Source of the DNA: a virus
Strand: one strand, 5' to 3'
Length of the DNA stretch: 41,902 bases
IMG/VR virus record: IMGVR_UViG_3300047494_000050
Location: 1 to 41,902 of that record
Under the pieces are notes generated by a model that saw only the letters and a program-made list of their open reading frames with translations, made no database searches and was not told the origin of the DNA. Numbering within the stretch: position 1 is the stretch's first letter; each line of letters begins with the position of its first letter. A program made the translations under genes and the position numbers. Below are positions 18,070 through 25,094 of the stretch, in pieces.

Positions 18070-18617
18070 TATGCTGCTACCCCATGACGTTTATTAAAGT
18101 GCCATTCTCTTTGGTACTTGCGGTCGCATGTAACGCAGACAGTTTTCTGTCTACCGCGTTTCCGAGTGAGCATAGTTCTCGGCCCTCCACAATTATTGCA
18201 CACAGTTTTGGTATTAGCGGCGGAGATTGCTGCGCGGGTTTCCAGGCTCGGGATAGGAGGGTGAGGTTTTATTTTACGATTACGTGCTGCGATGCTGATG
18301 TTTTTGCGATGCTCTTCCGTAAAGACGTATCCCTTGGGGCTTCCGGCAGTAGGAAGGATATTGAATTCCGGGCGGAGCTTATCAATCCAGAATTGTTCGT
18401 CGTCGAGAAGCTCTATGGTCTCATTGCGTCCTAGTAAGATAAATTCGAAATCGGATTCGCCATACTTATCAAATGCCCGTTGGAGAAATTTGTTAAAGTG
18501 AGTTCCATTGCGGAGGGTCAAGAAGTGTTGGTATTCGCGGCGAGAAACATTTACAGAAGAGCCTACATAGAGACGGCCGGTGCTAAGTTGCTTGATAACA
18601 TAAACACCGTCTGCCAT
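18069..18617 (-). CDS. GIY-YIG homing endonuclease
   Basis: The protein has 182 residues. The catalytic GIY-YIG core is visible as GVYVIKQ (residues 4-10) and RLYVGSS (15-21), with R27 and a glutamate in LLDDEQFWIDKL (about 70-81). A NUMOD3-like DNA-binding helix (FTEEHRKNISIAARNRK) and a C-terminal zinc ribbon (CNNCG...CVTCD) follow. The start at 18615-18617 has an ideal AGGAGG ribosome site. The reading frame runs 11 codons further upstream, into the terminator hairpin. The gene is wedged between the tail chaperone and the tape measure, whose ATG it overlaps. Confidence 0.9.
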   Translation of the reverse strand: MADGVYVIKQLSTGRLYVGSSVNVSRREYQHFLTLRNGTHFNKFLQRAFDKYGESDFEFILLGRNETIELLDDEQFWIDKLRPEFNILPTAGSPKGYVFTEEHRKNISIAARNRKIKPHPPIPSLETRAAISAANTKTVCNNCGGPRTMLTRKRGRQKTVCVTCDRKYQREWHFNKRHGVAA

Positions 18618-18640
18618 TACGGCCTCCTGAAACGAAAATA

Positions 18641-18673
18641 AACCCCTCATCCTAAGTGAATAGGTGAGGGGTT
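18641..18673 (-). terminator. Intrinsic terminator after the tail chaperone genes
   Basis: On the minus strand AACCCCTCA (18673-18665) pairs with TGAGGGGTT (18649-18641), giving nine base pairs. A further CCTA/TAGG pairing lies inside, and TATTTT follows. It lies between the second chaperone frame and the GIY-YIG/tape measure genes, so it would reduce read-through into the tape measure. Confidence 0.75.
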
Positions 18674-18696
18674 ATCTTATCTTTTGCGTCTGCTCT

Positions 18697-19065
18697 TTAT
18701 TGGCCCCTAGCGTAATTGAAGGCACCGGAAGAAAGACTCCGTGCGTTTATCGGCCGGTCGTCAAGACCGCCGTCTCGCTCGCGTCTCTTACGGTTGTTCT
18801 CGTAGTCGGTGAGCCACGCACAGAGTTCTGGATAGCGTTCTCCCCACGCGATATCGGGAGAGCTTCGCGTCGTCTGTTTGTAGCCTTCGAGTTCTTCGTA
18901 TGTGGGCTGTTCCTTCGAAGGTATATTAGCGAAGGATTCTGCGGTCAACTTACGTTGACACGCGAGATAAACCACGTCCACGGCGGCTGGGTCGGCTTCC
19001 ATACACCAAAGCACGTCCTGCACGCCGCCGTTCAAGGTCGCTGCGATAACAACGGCCTTCTTCAT
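18697..19065 (-). CDS. Tail assembly chaperone, second (GT-type) frame, expressed by -1 frameshift
   Basis: The frame is 122 residues from the first ATG, but it is open without a stop back through the end of the preceding chaperone gene. A CCCTTTG slippery heptamer there (19086-19092) would join the two frames after codon 205. This yields a fusion of about 334 residues, with this frame contributing 129. Gene pairs of this kind immediately before the tape measure gene (lambda G/GT type) are conserved in long-tailed phages and encode tape measure chaperones. The content is polar and helical, with a WLTDYENNRKRRERD stretch. Independent initiation at 19065 is possible but has no clear ribosome site. 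Confidence 0.82.
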   Translation of the reverse strand: MKKAVVIAATLNGGVQDVLWCMEADPAAVDVVYLACQRKLTAESFANIPSKEQPTYEELEGYKQTTRSSPDIAWGERYPELCAWLTDYENNRKRRERDGGLDDRPINARSLSSGAFNYARGQ

Positions 19066-19079
19066 AATGGACGTGGAGC

Positions 19080-19700
19080 TTAACTCAAAGGGTCGGCTGG
19101 CGTTTCATCCTTCGGCGGATTGAGAGCCGTTGCGATGGCTTCCATGAGTTGACCGAACATATCGGCCGGGACGGCCGTGATATCCGCGTCCGTATCGAAC
19201 AGAGGCTCTTTATCCTCACCGAACACCATCCGCCGGACGCGCAGGCGAAGGCCAGCGGTACCGGCCATGTCGGCAGCGGTGAAGTGGGCTCGCCGTTTAT
19301 AGGCGAGTTGAAGCATTTGGTCTTCCGGAACCTTGTCGATGATATCCGCTTCCCGCTCGGCGACGAGTTCTTTCGTTCGCGTGACGACTTCATCGCTATC
19401 GAGCGGTGCGTCGTCGCATTCTGCTGATGCTTGCAACGAGAGGTCGCGGGTGTCGGCCTTCGCGATATACTTCGCGAGCGTCTTTGCATCCGACCGGCGG
19501 AAGACTTCCATGGACGTGTCTTTATCCGCACCGGCAAGGATGCGGTTATACTCGTTCTTGTAGGTCTCTTCCCACGCTTTGTTTACGTCGTCGATGTCGG
19601 ACTGATTGAGCTTGCGGGCGTACAGCGTTTCGTCGCTGAAGGTGAAGGGCACGAATGGGCGTGCGGACTTGAGGAGCTTTTCTAAACTGACACTTGGCAT
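19080..19700 (-). CDS. Tail assembly chaperone, first (G-type) frame
   Basis: The protein has 206 residues and is mostly helical and acidic. It lies two genes downstream of the tail tube, beyond a terminator, and upstream of the tape measure, where the lambda G-type chaperone is always found. Its last codons contain CCC-TTT-G in the exact X XXY YYZ register, two codons before the TAA stop, so a fraction of ribosomes should shift by -1 into the next frame. The chaperone binds the tape measure and recruits tail tube subunits during assembly. The ATG at 19698-19700 overlaps a small zinc-ribbon gene. Confidence 0.85.
   Translation of the reverse strand: MPSVSLEKLLKSARPFVPFTFSDETLYARKLNQSDIDDVNKAWEETYKNEYNRILAGADKDTSMEVFRRSDAKTLAKYIAKADTRDLSLQASAECDDAPLDSDEVVTRTKELVAEREADIIDKVPEDQMLQLAYKRRAHFTAADMAGTAGLRLRVRRMVFGEDKEPLFDTDADITAVPADMFGQLMEAIATALNPPKDETPADPLS
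19086..19092 (-). other. Programmed -1 ribosomal frameshift site (CCCTTTG)
   Basis: On the minus strand the heptamer CCCTTTG lies in the zero frame as C CCT TTG, a perfect X XXY YYZ slippery sequence. After the shift the -1 frame reads GAG TTA AGC TCC ACG TCC ATT ATG and runs without a stop to 18697. The last in-frame stop upstream in the -1 frame lies only a few codons before the heptamer. The shift must therefore occur in this narrow window. Confidence 0.85.
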
Positions 19701-19882
19701 GTCTGATACTTCCTTAGATATGTTTTTGCTGAGTCTAGTAGTTCAATACTGTCTTTTAGATTGCCGATGCAGACGTAGCAATTAGCGCCGCGTCCGTGCG
19801 GCGATTTTTTGCTTTTGACGAATTCCGTTAGAAGTTTTTCCGTCTTACATGCTTTGCATGTCTTAGAAATCGGACTCGACAT
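19682..19882 (-). CDS. Small zinc-ribbon protein, possible remnant of a homing endonuclease
   Basis: The protein has 66 residues. It has a CxxC...CxxC ribbon (CKACKTEKLLTEF ... CYVCIGN), the layout of the N-terminal zinc module in many phage HNH/EndoVII endonucleases, but no nuclease core follows. The codons are more A-rich than those of the neighbours (many AAA), which suggests separate origin. It overlaps the end of the upstream gene and the start of the chaperone gene. It may be a decayed endonuclease or a small DNA-binding protein. The start was taken at 19880-19882; an ATG six codons upstream is also in frame. Confidence 0.6.
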   Translation of the reverse strand: MSSPISKTCKACKTEKLLTEFVKSKKSPHGRGANCYVCIGNLKDSIELLDSAKTYLRKYQTCQVSV

Positions 19883-20387
19883 AACGGGGGGCGAACTCAT
19901 AATAGGCCAGCCCTTCGCCAGGGCGGCCGTTCATAAGCAGGTCGTGTTCGCGCGCATAAACCTTCTCGAGCGAGGAGAGAAATGCGGGAACGTCGGCGGC
20001 GGGCATGAGAAGTTCTGCGTAATCCTTCAAGCGTTCACGAAGCATCGTGAACTGCCCGGAGACGAGCTTACGGAAATCCTTCGTCGATTGGTCCTGGCTC
20101 CAATCATACTCGCTCTTGTGGCGGGTAATCTTCGCAAGCGGGACGATATCGTTCCGGATGGTCGTCTTGTAAAAGTTGAGATGCTGTTTGACCTGGCGAT
20201 GTGCCTCGGCGTAGCGCGCCTCGACTTTGAGGGATTCCTTCCGCTCTTCCAGCGGGTTCGCGCGGTTTACCGCCATGTAGGCGACCTTCGCGAGTTCGAC
20301 GAGCCGTTTATAGCAAATCTCAGAGATTTGCTCACTAATCGGCATTTCATCGAAAGGGCTTGTATAGACTTTACGTGTCTGGTGCAT
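19863..20387 (-). CDS. Helical protein of unknown function in the tail gene cluster
   Basis: The protein has 174 residues, is charged and probably all helical, with no Cys-rich or membrane segment. It is the first gene after the terminator that follows the tail tube, and it starts about 40 nt downstream of a GCGTAACA/CTTAAT motif. An AAGGAAAG ribosome site precedes the ATG at 20385-20387. Position between tail tube and chaperone suggests a tail assembly factor, but no family was recognised. Confidence 0.7.
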   Translation of the reverse strand: MHQTRKVYTSPFDEMPISEQISEICYKRLVELAKVAYMAVNRANPLEERKESLKVEARYAEAHRQVKQHLNFYKTTIRNDIVPLAKITRHKSEYDWSQDQSTKDFRKLVSGQFTMLRERLKDYAELLMPAADVPAFLSSLEKVYAREHDLLMNGRPGEGLAYYEFAPRYVESDF

Positions 20388-20426
20388 ATCTGTTTCTTTC
20401 CTTGTGTTTTTGGACGGCTGTCTATC

Positions 20427-20455
20427 AATTAAGGACAGCCCATTGTTACGCTAAC
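20427..20455 (-). promoter_or_regulatory. Copy A of the GCGTAACA/CTTAAT motif, promoter candidate
   Basis: On the minus strand GTTAGCGTAACAA (20455-20443) is followed after about ten bases by CTTAATT. It lies just downstream of the tail tube terminator and about 40 nt upstream of the next start codon, the most promoter-like placement of the six copies. GGCTGTC and GACAGCC flank the AT-rich half as an inverted repeat. Confidence 0.5.
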
Positions 20456-20469
20456 GGGAAATAAGAAAG

Positions 20470-20497
20470 AAGCCCCCGGCCTTGCGGCCGAGGGCTT
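20470..20497 (-). terminator. Strong intrinsic terminator after the tail tube gene
   Basis: A 12-bp stem (20470-20481 with 20486-20497, one G-T wobble) closes a four-base loop, GCAA on the minus strand. It is followed on the minus strand by CTTTCTTATTT. On the plus strand the stem is followed by TTTT, so it may work in both directions. It lies 17 nt past the tail tube stop codon. Confidence 0.9.
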
Positions 20498-20513
20498 TTA
20501 TGCTTCCGAATTA

Positions 20514-21917
20514 TTACGGATGCGTGAACGAGATGTTCAGGATACCCTGGATGTCGATAGCCGACACCTTGATGGTGTTGTCGGCTTTATTGGTCGATGC
20601 GTAGTCGATATCCTTAACGACCAACTGCGGCGTGTTGTACGCCACCAGCACTTCGCCAACCGAGTACGGGTCGAACGTCTGGACGTTGAACGGAATCGCG
20701 TTCGCAGGGTCGAGTTGCGTGCGGGTCAGGTAGTTCAGGTCTAGGAAGTCGTTCTTAATCGTACCGCCGTTGTTCGTATTAACGGTCGTGTTGTTCTGAA
20801 GCTGATTGAGCAGCGTCATGTCGGATTCTTTCACGTCGAAGGAAACCGTCACGTCAGGGATAGACGACACACCATAGATGATGCTGTTTTCGCCGACGCC
20901 TTGAACGTGGTCGCGCTTGAGCGAGAACTTCATCGACACCGACTGCACGCGATAGAACTGGCCTGCGCCAATCTTAATCGGCACGAGACGCGAGGAGATA
21001 CCCGGACGGTCCGTGGTATCCGGCGTGGTCGCCGGAATGGCCGTCGGGAGGCAGTCCGTGTTGTACGAGCAGAAGACGAACCGGATGAGGTCGCCCGCAA
21101 CGAGCGTGTCGCTCAGAGTCAGGTGGCCGGTCGTGTGGTCATACGTCGCGACATGGCTGTTGTTCGGGTTGTTCTCGAAGTAACGAACTGCGGCATTCGC
21201 CGTGTTCGCTCCCGGGATGCGCTCGATTTTCAGGAAGTATTGCGAACCGTTTTGCTGCCAATACGACGGAGGCTGGCCGGTTGCCGGGATGAAGATTTCC
21301 ACCGGCTGCTCGTCGGCGCCGAGCACCGATGCCGTCGGGATATAACCAGCAGCCACGTCAGCAGACTGCACAACGTAATTCTTCGGAATGAAGAAGCCTG
21401 GGAAGTACGTGGCGTTCGGGCCGCGCCCCGAGAAAGATTCCGTAATGGAACCCTTTTCTTTCACATCGACGCTGTAGTCGTCGATGATGCAATCCTGGAG
21501 GTACATCGACGCGAACACGTTCTCATCGCCTGATGCAACGAGACGGATAAAGTCGATTTGTGCTTGCTGGAACTGCGTGAGGCCGATAGAGGTCGTCGCG
21601 CCCGAGGTCGTCGAGACGGGAACGCCGCAAAGGTTCGCAAGGTTATTGATGCCGACCGCTTCGAACTCAAGTTTATACTTGGCTTCGCCGAGGTCATCCA
21701 CGCCACCAACGCGGTTCTGCGTGCCCATTTCGGACATTTCCATAACGTCCGTGCTCATGCCAAACGACGCGCTCTGGAGGCGATTCAGTCGAAGGACCGG
21801 AGCGGTCGTCGTGGTCGAAGCGGTGACCTTAGATTTATCGGTGATTAGGACCGGCGTATTGCGGTCCGGAATGCTCGTTACCGGAAACGGAATCAGAGCC
21901 GTGGTACGGATTGACAT
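20514..21917 (-). CDS. Major tail tube protein
   Basis: This 467-residue beta-rich protein is encoded between the head-tail joining genes and the tail chaperones. It has its own strong terminator, as expected for a protein made in many copies. Residues about 55-100 (TQNRVGGVDDLGEAKYKLEFEAVGINNLANL) and the C-terminal strands (NTIKVSAIDIQGILNISF) look like tail tube beta sandwiches. The extra length compared with typical tube proteins (about 150-300) suggests one or more surface domains. The ATG at 21915-21917 follows a GGAGGA ribosome site. Confidence 0.75.
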   Translation of the reverse strand: MSIRTTALIPFPVTSIPDRNTPVLITDKSKVTASTTTTAPVLRLNRLQSASFGMSTDVMEMSEMGTQNRVGGVDDLGEAKYKLEFEAVGINNLANLCGVPVSTTSGATTSIGLTQFQQAQIDFIRLVASGDENVFASMYLQDCIIDDYSVDVKEKGSITESFSGRGPNATYFPGFFIPKNYVVQSADVAAGYIPTASVLGADEQPVEIFIPATGQPPSYWQQNGSQYFLKIERIPGANTANAAVRYFENNPNNSHVATYDHTTGHLTLSDTLVAGDLIRFVFCSYNTDCLPTAIPATTPDTTDRPGISSRLVPIKIGAGQFYRVQSVSMKFSLKRDHVQGVGENSIIYGVSSIPDVTVSFDVKESDMTLLNQLQNNTTVNTNNGGTIKNDFLDLNYLTRTQLDPANAIPFNVQTFDPYSVGEVLVAYNTPQLVVKDIDYASTNKADNTIKVSAIDIQGILNISFTHP

Positions 21918-21980
21918 GGGTGGGTGGAGTCCTCCGAGTTTATTTGTCGATGTGTTCTGGAGCGGACACCCGCCCAGGAA

Positions 21981-22787
21981 TTAGAAAATGACCTGCCGGA
22001 CAATCTCAAGCACCGCGTCTCTGAAGATAGCGGTGTCGAAGTTACCGTACATGGCCTTACGTGGATAAAACTTATGGGTTTGCCAGTAGCTCTCGGATTC
22101 GTCTTCGTAGGGTTTCAGTTTATAGTCGCGATTGCCGAAGCGTGCGACCTGAGTTCCTGATTTGCCCTCTTCGAAGAATGACCACATGCCGTATTCCGAC
22201 GTGTGAGTCTGTGCGCCGAGTCCTCTCCGGGAAGAGTAGTTTTGCCAGGAGAAGCGCGAACCGGCCTCGAGGGCCGGTATAACGCCGAGGCCGATAAAGA
22301 ACTTTCCGTTTCCGGTCCGTACTTCGTGGGTGCTCGGGTCTTGAACGAGTTCGTCGAGCCACATGCCGGGATATCGCATAAACGATATCCGGTAACCCGG
22401 CCCTACAGCCGTCTTCCGCAAATTCTGCGGTTGGCGTAGCGAGGTTCTATCCGTCTTGACCTTGAGGTCTCCGACGATGCTTTCCTCACCGCCTAGAAGG
22501 CGGCGTCCACGGCTGTTACGTGCTCCAAAGCTACGCGGACCCCGGTGATTCTTACCGGCCTTCGCGGTCTTCCTGTTACGAGTACCACGGAAGGTGATAC
22601 CCCCGTCGTAGCCTTGGATATACCGGAATTCCGTTACCGGGTCCGGAGTTCGTGTGAGAACGTCTGCGATGCAAAGTTGAAGAACTCTCGGCCATTCTTC
22701 TTCGAGTTTGGCTTGAAGTTTTTCGGCGTATGCAGACGCGCGGCGAGCGAATGCGGCGGAGTCTATCTCGAGCTTGAACCCCGGCAC
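21981..22787 (-). CDS. Head-tail joining / tail completion protein candidate
   Basis: This is a 268-residue basic protein. The N terminus (about residues 5-60) is helical, and the middle is rich in Arg, Gly and Ser (KNHRGPRSFGARNSRGRRLLGG). The GTG start at 22785-22787 directly follows the stop of the preceding gene; an ATG 45 nt upstream would overlap that gene. GGAGG lies about 14 nt upstream. Placement between the connector genes and the tail tube matches gp10/neck or tail completion proteins. No signature was recognised. Confidence 0.6.
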   Translation of the reverse strand: MPGFKLEIDSAAFARRASAYAEKLQAKLEEEWPRVLQLCIADVLTRTPDPVTEFRYIQGYDGGITFRGTRNRKTAKAGKNHRGPRSFGARNSRGRRLLGGEESIVGDLKVKTDRTSLRQPQNLRKTAVGPGYRISFMRYPGMWLDELVQDPSTHEVRTGNGKFFIGLGVIPALEAGSRFSWQNYSSRRGLGAQTHTSEYGMWSFFEEGKSGTQVARFGNRDYKLKPYEDESESYWQTHKFYPRKAMYGNFDTAIFRDAVLEIVRQVIF

Positions 22788-22788
22788 G

Positions 22789-23346
22789 TTACTGTACGCT
22801 CGCCTCCACCATAAAGCGGAGACGTAGGTCAAAGTTAAATCGAAACTTCTCCATCGCGAGCATGCCGCGCATCGCGCCCTTGGTGTCGCTCATGCGGGCC
22901 ATATCAATATACGAGAAATCGACTTCCGTCGCCGGATTAGTCGAATAATCGTATAACGGAACGACAAGTCCCGTCGAGATTTGCGCGAAGAGCGAACGAA
23001 GAATGTTCGTGGACAGCGGCGACGGTTTCTCCGCGCCGGTGTTCGCATCCGTAATCATTCCCGGATAAACCTTGAATCCGAACTGTGGGAAGACCCACAT
23101 CTCGGGGTCTCCGACACCGGTGCTCTGCGGCTGCTTCGCATCGGCCGGGTAATCCATGATGATAACCGGTACCTGTTCGAGGACCGAGTAGTCATCCGGG
23201 TCTTCCATGATGATGCGAAGGGGAGCGGAGTAATTCGTTCCCGTGACTGCCGTGTTGTACGGCGTCACGATTTTCGTATTGAGATACGCTTCGACCGAAC
23301 CGATGAGGTTGGTGATATAGTTAGCGTTCAGCGTCAGGAGAGCCAT
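22789..23346 (-). CDS. Tail terminator / neck protein candidate
   Basis: The protein has 185 residues and alternates helices and strands. It starts with a helix-forming segment (YITNLIGSVEAYLNTKI) and ends with long strands (FNFDLRLRFMV). Size, character and position just before the tail tube are like tail terminator (gpU-type) proteins that cap the tube. The ATG at 23344-23346 overlaps the previous stop by one base. The assignment comes from synteny only. Confidence 0.6.
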   Translation of the reverse strand: MALLTLNANYITNLIGSVEAYLNTKIVTPYNTAVTGTNYSAPLRIIMEDPDDYSVLEQVPVIIMDYPADAKQPQSTGVGDPEMWVFPQFGFKVYPGMITDANTGAEKPSPLSTNILRSLFAQISTGLVVPLYDYSTNPATEVDFSYIDMARMSDTKGAMRGMLAMEKFRFNFDLRLRFMVEASVQ

Positions 23347-23774
23347 TACTGAATATCTCCTGGTGAAGTCGCTGACAAGAGCTTGATGCCTTGCGTGATA
23401 AAGACGCGCTCTTCGTCCGGCGAGGCGTTTCCGTCTTTGACGAAACGACTGCCGTCGAGGTACGGGTCAATATACTCTGCGGATGCAAGGACCGTCTTGA
23501 ATATCATTGGGCACGAGATGATGCCGCGCGCGTAGCGGCGGCGACCGGCTCCGGTGCTTACCTCGATATCGGTCTCGAGGAATTTGCCTCGAATGTATTG
23601 CGTCCGGTAGTTCGCATCCGATTCCTCGGGGTCTTCGTTCTGCGTAAATAACTGTCCCGGAGTATAAGTCTGCGGGATTGTTACGTTAATGGGAATCCAA
23701 AGGCGAATGAGTTGTCCGGTCGCATTGAAAATTGCAAGTTGCTTGGTGAGAACACGTCGAGGAGAGAAACCCAT
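23346..23774 (-). CDS. Head-tail connector / stopper protein candidate
   Basis: The protein has 142 residues and is beta-rich, with IRLWIPINVTIPQTY near the N terminus and RYARGIISCPMIFKTVL in the middle. It lies in the block between capsid and tail tube, where adaptor, stopper and terminator proteins are encoded. The start at 23772-23774 overlaps no gene and is preceded by AAGGAG, which lies in the end of the small membrane-protein gene upstream. No family motif was recognised. Confidence 0.6.
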   Translation of the reverse strand: MGFSPRRVLTKQLAIFNATGQLIRLWIPINVTIPQTYTPGQLFTQNEDPEESDANYRTQYIRGKFLETDIEVSTGAGRRRYARGIISCPMIFKTVLASAEYIDPYLDGSRFVKDGNASPDEERVFITQGIKLLSATSPGDIQ

Positions 23775-23777
23775 GGC

Positions 23778-23948
23778 TTACTCCTTCGTTACGTTTAGTA
23801 ATTTCTCCAAGACATCTAACCGTTCTTCGACGGACTTTTTATGACTCAGGATGTGGAAGTGAACGAGGGCAGCGTAAATGCCGATATATACAAAGTCGTG
23901 AACGGTAGCCCAGACAAATGATAACCAGGCAATTACGCTGCTGTTCAT
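23778..23948 (-). CDS. Small membrane protein with C-terminal amphipathic helix
   Basis: This is a 56-residue protein. Residues about 5-35 are hydrophobic and aromatic (VIAWLSFVWATVHDFVYIGIYAALVHF), giving one or two membrane passes. They are followed by a charged helix (SVEERLDVLEKLLNVTKE). It is tightly packed between two genes: its stop is three bases before the next ATG and its end carries that gene's AAGGAG. The reading frame uses the same codon style as its neighbours. Function is unknown. Confidence 0.65.
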   Translation of the reverse strand: MNSSVIAWLSFVWATVHDFVYIGIYAALVHFHILSHKKSVEERLDVLEKLLNVTKE

Positions 23949-23951
23949 CTT

Positions 23952-24134
23952 TTACTTACCTTCGATTTTCGATGCGGTGGATTCAAGAACCGCCGCCGCA
24001 CCGGCTGCGGCTTGCGATTCTAGCTCCTGCGCTGTGGGCGCTTTGCCTTCGACGACAGCCTCGATGGCGTCGGCTTCGACTACCGGAGCAACTGACTTCG
24101 CGGAGAACGCTTTGAGTGCGGCGAAGAAGTTCAT
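23952..24134 (-). CDS. Small Ala-rich protein of unknown function
   Basis: This 60-residue protein is rich in Ala, Glu and Val, with an amphipathic N terminus (MNFFAALKAFSAKS). It starts at an ATG that overlaps the upstream stop (TAATG). It shares its Ala-rich, acidic character with the gene just upstream, and the two may be related or act together. It lies in the head-tail joining block, but no role can be assigned. Confidence 0.65.
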   Translation of the reverse strand: MNFFAALKAFSAKSVAPVVEADAIEAVVEGKAPTAQELESQAAAGAAAVLESTASKIEGK

Positions 24135-24448
24135 TAGCTTCCGGCTGCGTCTTTCTGCACGAGCGCGACGGCCGCCGCGACCTTAGCGGCGATGAAGGCT
24201 TCGAGTTGGGCCTTGAGGTTGTCAAGAACCGGAGCCGCGAGACCTTCGACCATTGCGCCGTACTTCTGCGTGATAAACGCTTCGAGCGCGGTTTCGCCCT
24301 TCTGGATTTCCGCGTCCGCGAACGCCGTCGCCGACGGAGCTTCGGCCGAAACGAACGGGGCGAACGCCTCGAGGAGACCGTGGAGGATGGTGGCTTCGGC
24401 TTCCGTCACGAGGAGCGGAAACGTCGCCGGGGTTGCGGGAGTAGACAT
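24134..24448 (-). CDS. Ala-rich helical protein of unknown function
   Basis: The protein has 104 residues, predicted helical, with ATILHGLLEAFAPF near the N terminus and repeated Ala-rich helices (LKAQLEAFIAAKVAAAVALV) at the C terminus. The ATG at 24446-24448 was chosen rather than an upstream frame extension that would run through a hairpin. AAAGG lies about 14 nt before it. It is the first gene after the GIY-YIG insertion. A structural or assembly role is possible but not shown. Confidence 0.65.
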   Translation of the reverse strand: MSTPATPATFPLLVTEAEATILHGLLEAFAPFVSAEAPSATAFADAEIQKGETALEAFITQKYGAMVEGLAAPVLDNLKAQLEAFIAAKVAAAVALVQKDAAGS

Positions 24449-24509
24449 TGTTTTGATAGATACCTTTCTGCGATTTATGGTGGTCCGAGAGGGGGTTGAA
24501 ATTGGAGCT

Positions 24510-24536
24510 ACCTGCGCGGGTTTATGCCACGCAGGT
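24510..24536 (-). terminator. Hairpin after the second GIY-YIG gene, weak terminator candidate
   Basis: ACCTGCG (24510-24516) pairs with CGCAGGT (24530-24536), with further pairing inside. It lies in the gap between the GIY-YIG stop and the next gene. No clear U-run follows, so it may be an RNA-processing or spacer hairpin rather than a terminator. Confidence 0.4.
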
Positions 24537-24549
24537 AAAGCGCGTGGAA

Positions 24550-25062
24550 TCACGGTCGAACTTTAGTACCAAATCCCTGCGCTAGTGCGCGGGCTCGGCG
24601 TGCCTCTCTGGAGTTTCCCTCGCCGCCTTTATGCGGCCAACTCCCGTTAGCGTATTGACCATGCGTGAACGCATGGTGGTCAGTACCTCGCGGCATATTA
24701 ACGCCGCGAGATTTGCGCGTTGCAGTTCGCTTTGCGATGGATTCGGATGAGTGTTTGAACACCGCTCTGTCGGCTTCCATGAGGTTGTATTCCGGCGTTA
24801 GCTCGGATACCCAAAATCGTTCTCTTTCGAGGAGTTCTTCGGGCGAACAAAGCTCGATAACCCCAAAACGAAACGATTCCTCACCATGCTTGTTCCAAGC
24901 GTGCTGGAGGTAACGGGAGTGGTGCTTATTTTTTCGGAGTTGCCACAGGTGGTCATACTGCCTTCGGTCCATCCGAACGGACGAGCCGACGTACATCCGG
25001 CAATTTTCGATATTGTAAATAGCGTAAATGCCCGACGCCGCGGGCTGCTTATCTTCTCTCAT
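24550..25062 (-). CDS. GIY-YIG homing endonuclease
   Basis: The protein has 170 residues. The core is SGIYAIYNIE (residues 10-19) and RMYVGSS (about 22-28), with a conserved Arg (DRRQYDHLW) and a glutamate in LLERERFWVSEL. A NUMOD3-like segment (FKHSSESIAKRTATRKSRG) is probably the DNA-binding part. It resembles the GIY-YIG gene before the tape measure, and the two are probably paralogues. It begins eight bases after a GCGTAACA/CTTAAC motif and sits between two head-tail joining genes, so it is most likely a mobile insertion. Confidence 0.9.
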   Translation of the reverse strand: MREDKQPAASGIYAIYNIENCRMYVGSSVRMDRRQYDHLWQLRKNKHHSRYLQHAWNKHGEESFRFGVIELCSPEELLERERFWVSELTPEYNLMEADRAVFKHSSESIAKRTATRKSRGVNMPRGTDHHAFTHGQYANGSWPHKGGEGNSREARRARALAQGFGTKVRP

Positions 25063-25069
25063 GCCTTTG

Positions 25070-25094
25070 TTAAGGCACGGAGAATGTTACGCTA
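25070..25094 (-). promoter_or_regulatory. Copy D of the GCGTAACA/CTTAAC motif
   Basis: On the minus strand TAGCGTAACAT (25094-25084) begins at the stop codon of the connector gene and is followed after about ten bases by CTTAAC. TGCCTT and AAGGCA form a hairpin around the second half, ending at the ATG of the GIY-YIG gene. It may be that gene's promoter. Confidence 0.4.

Noticed and set aside
18618-18650. Upstream ATG for the GIY-YIG gene at 18650
   Set aside because: It would place the coding start inside the terminator hairpin, while the ATG at 18617 has an ideal AGGAGG.
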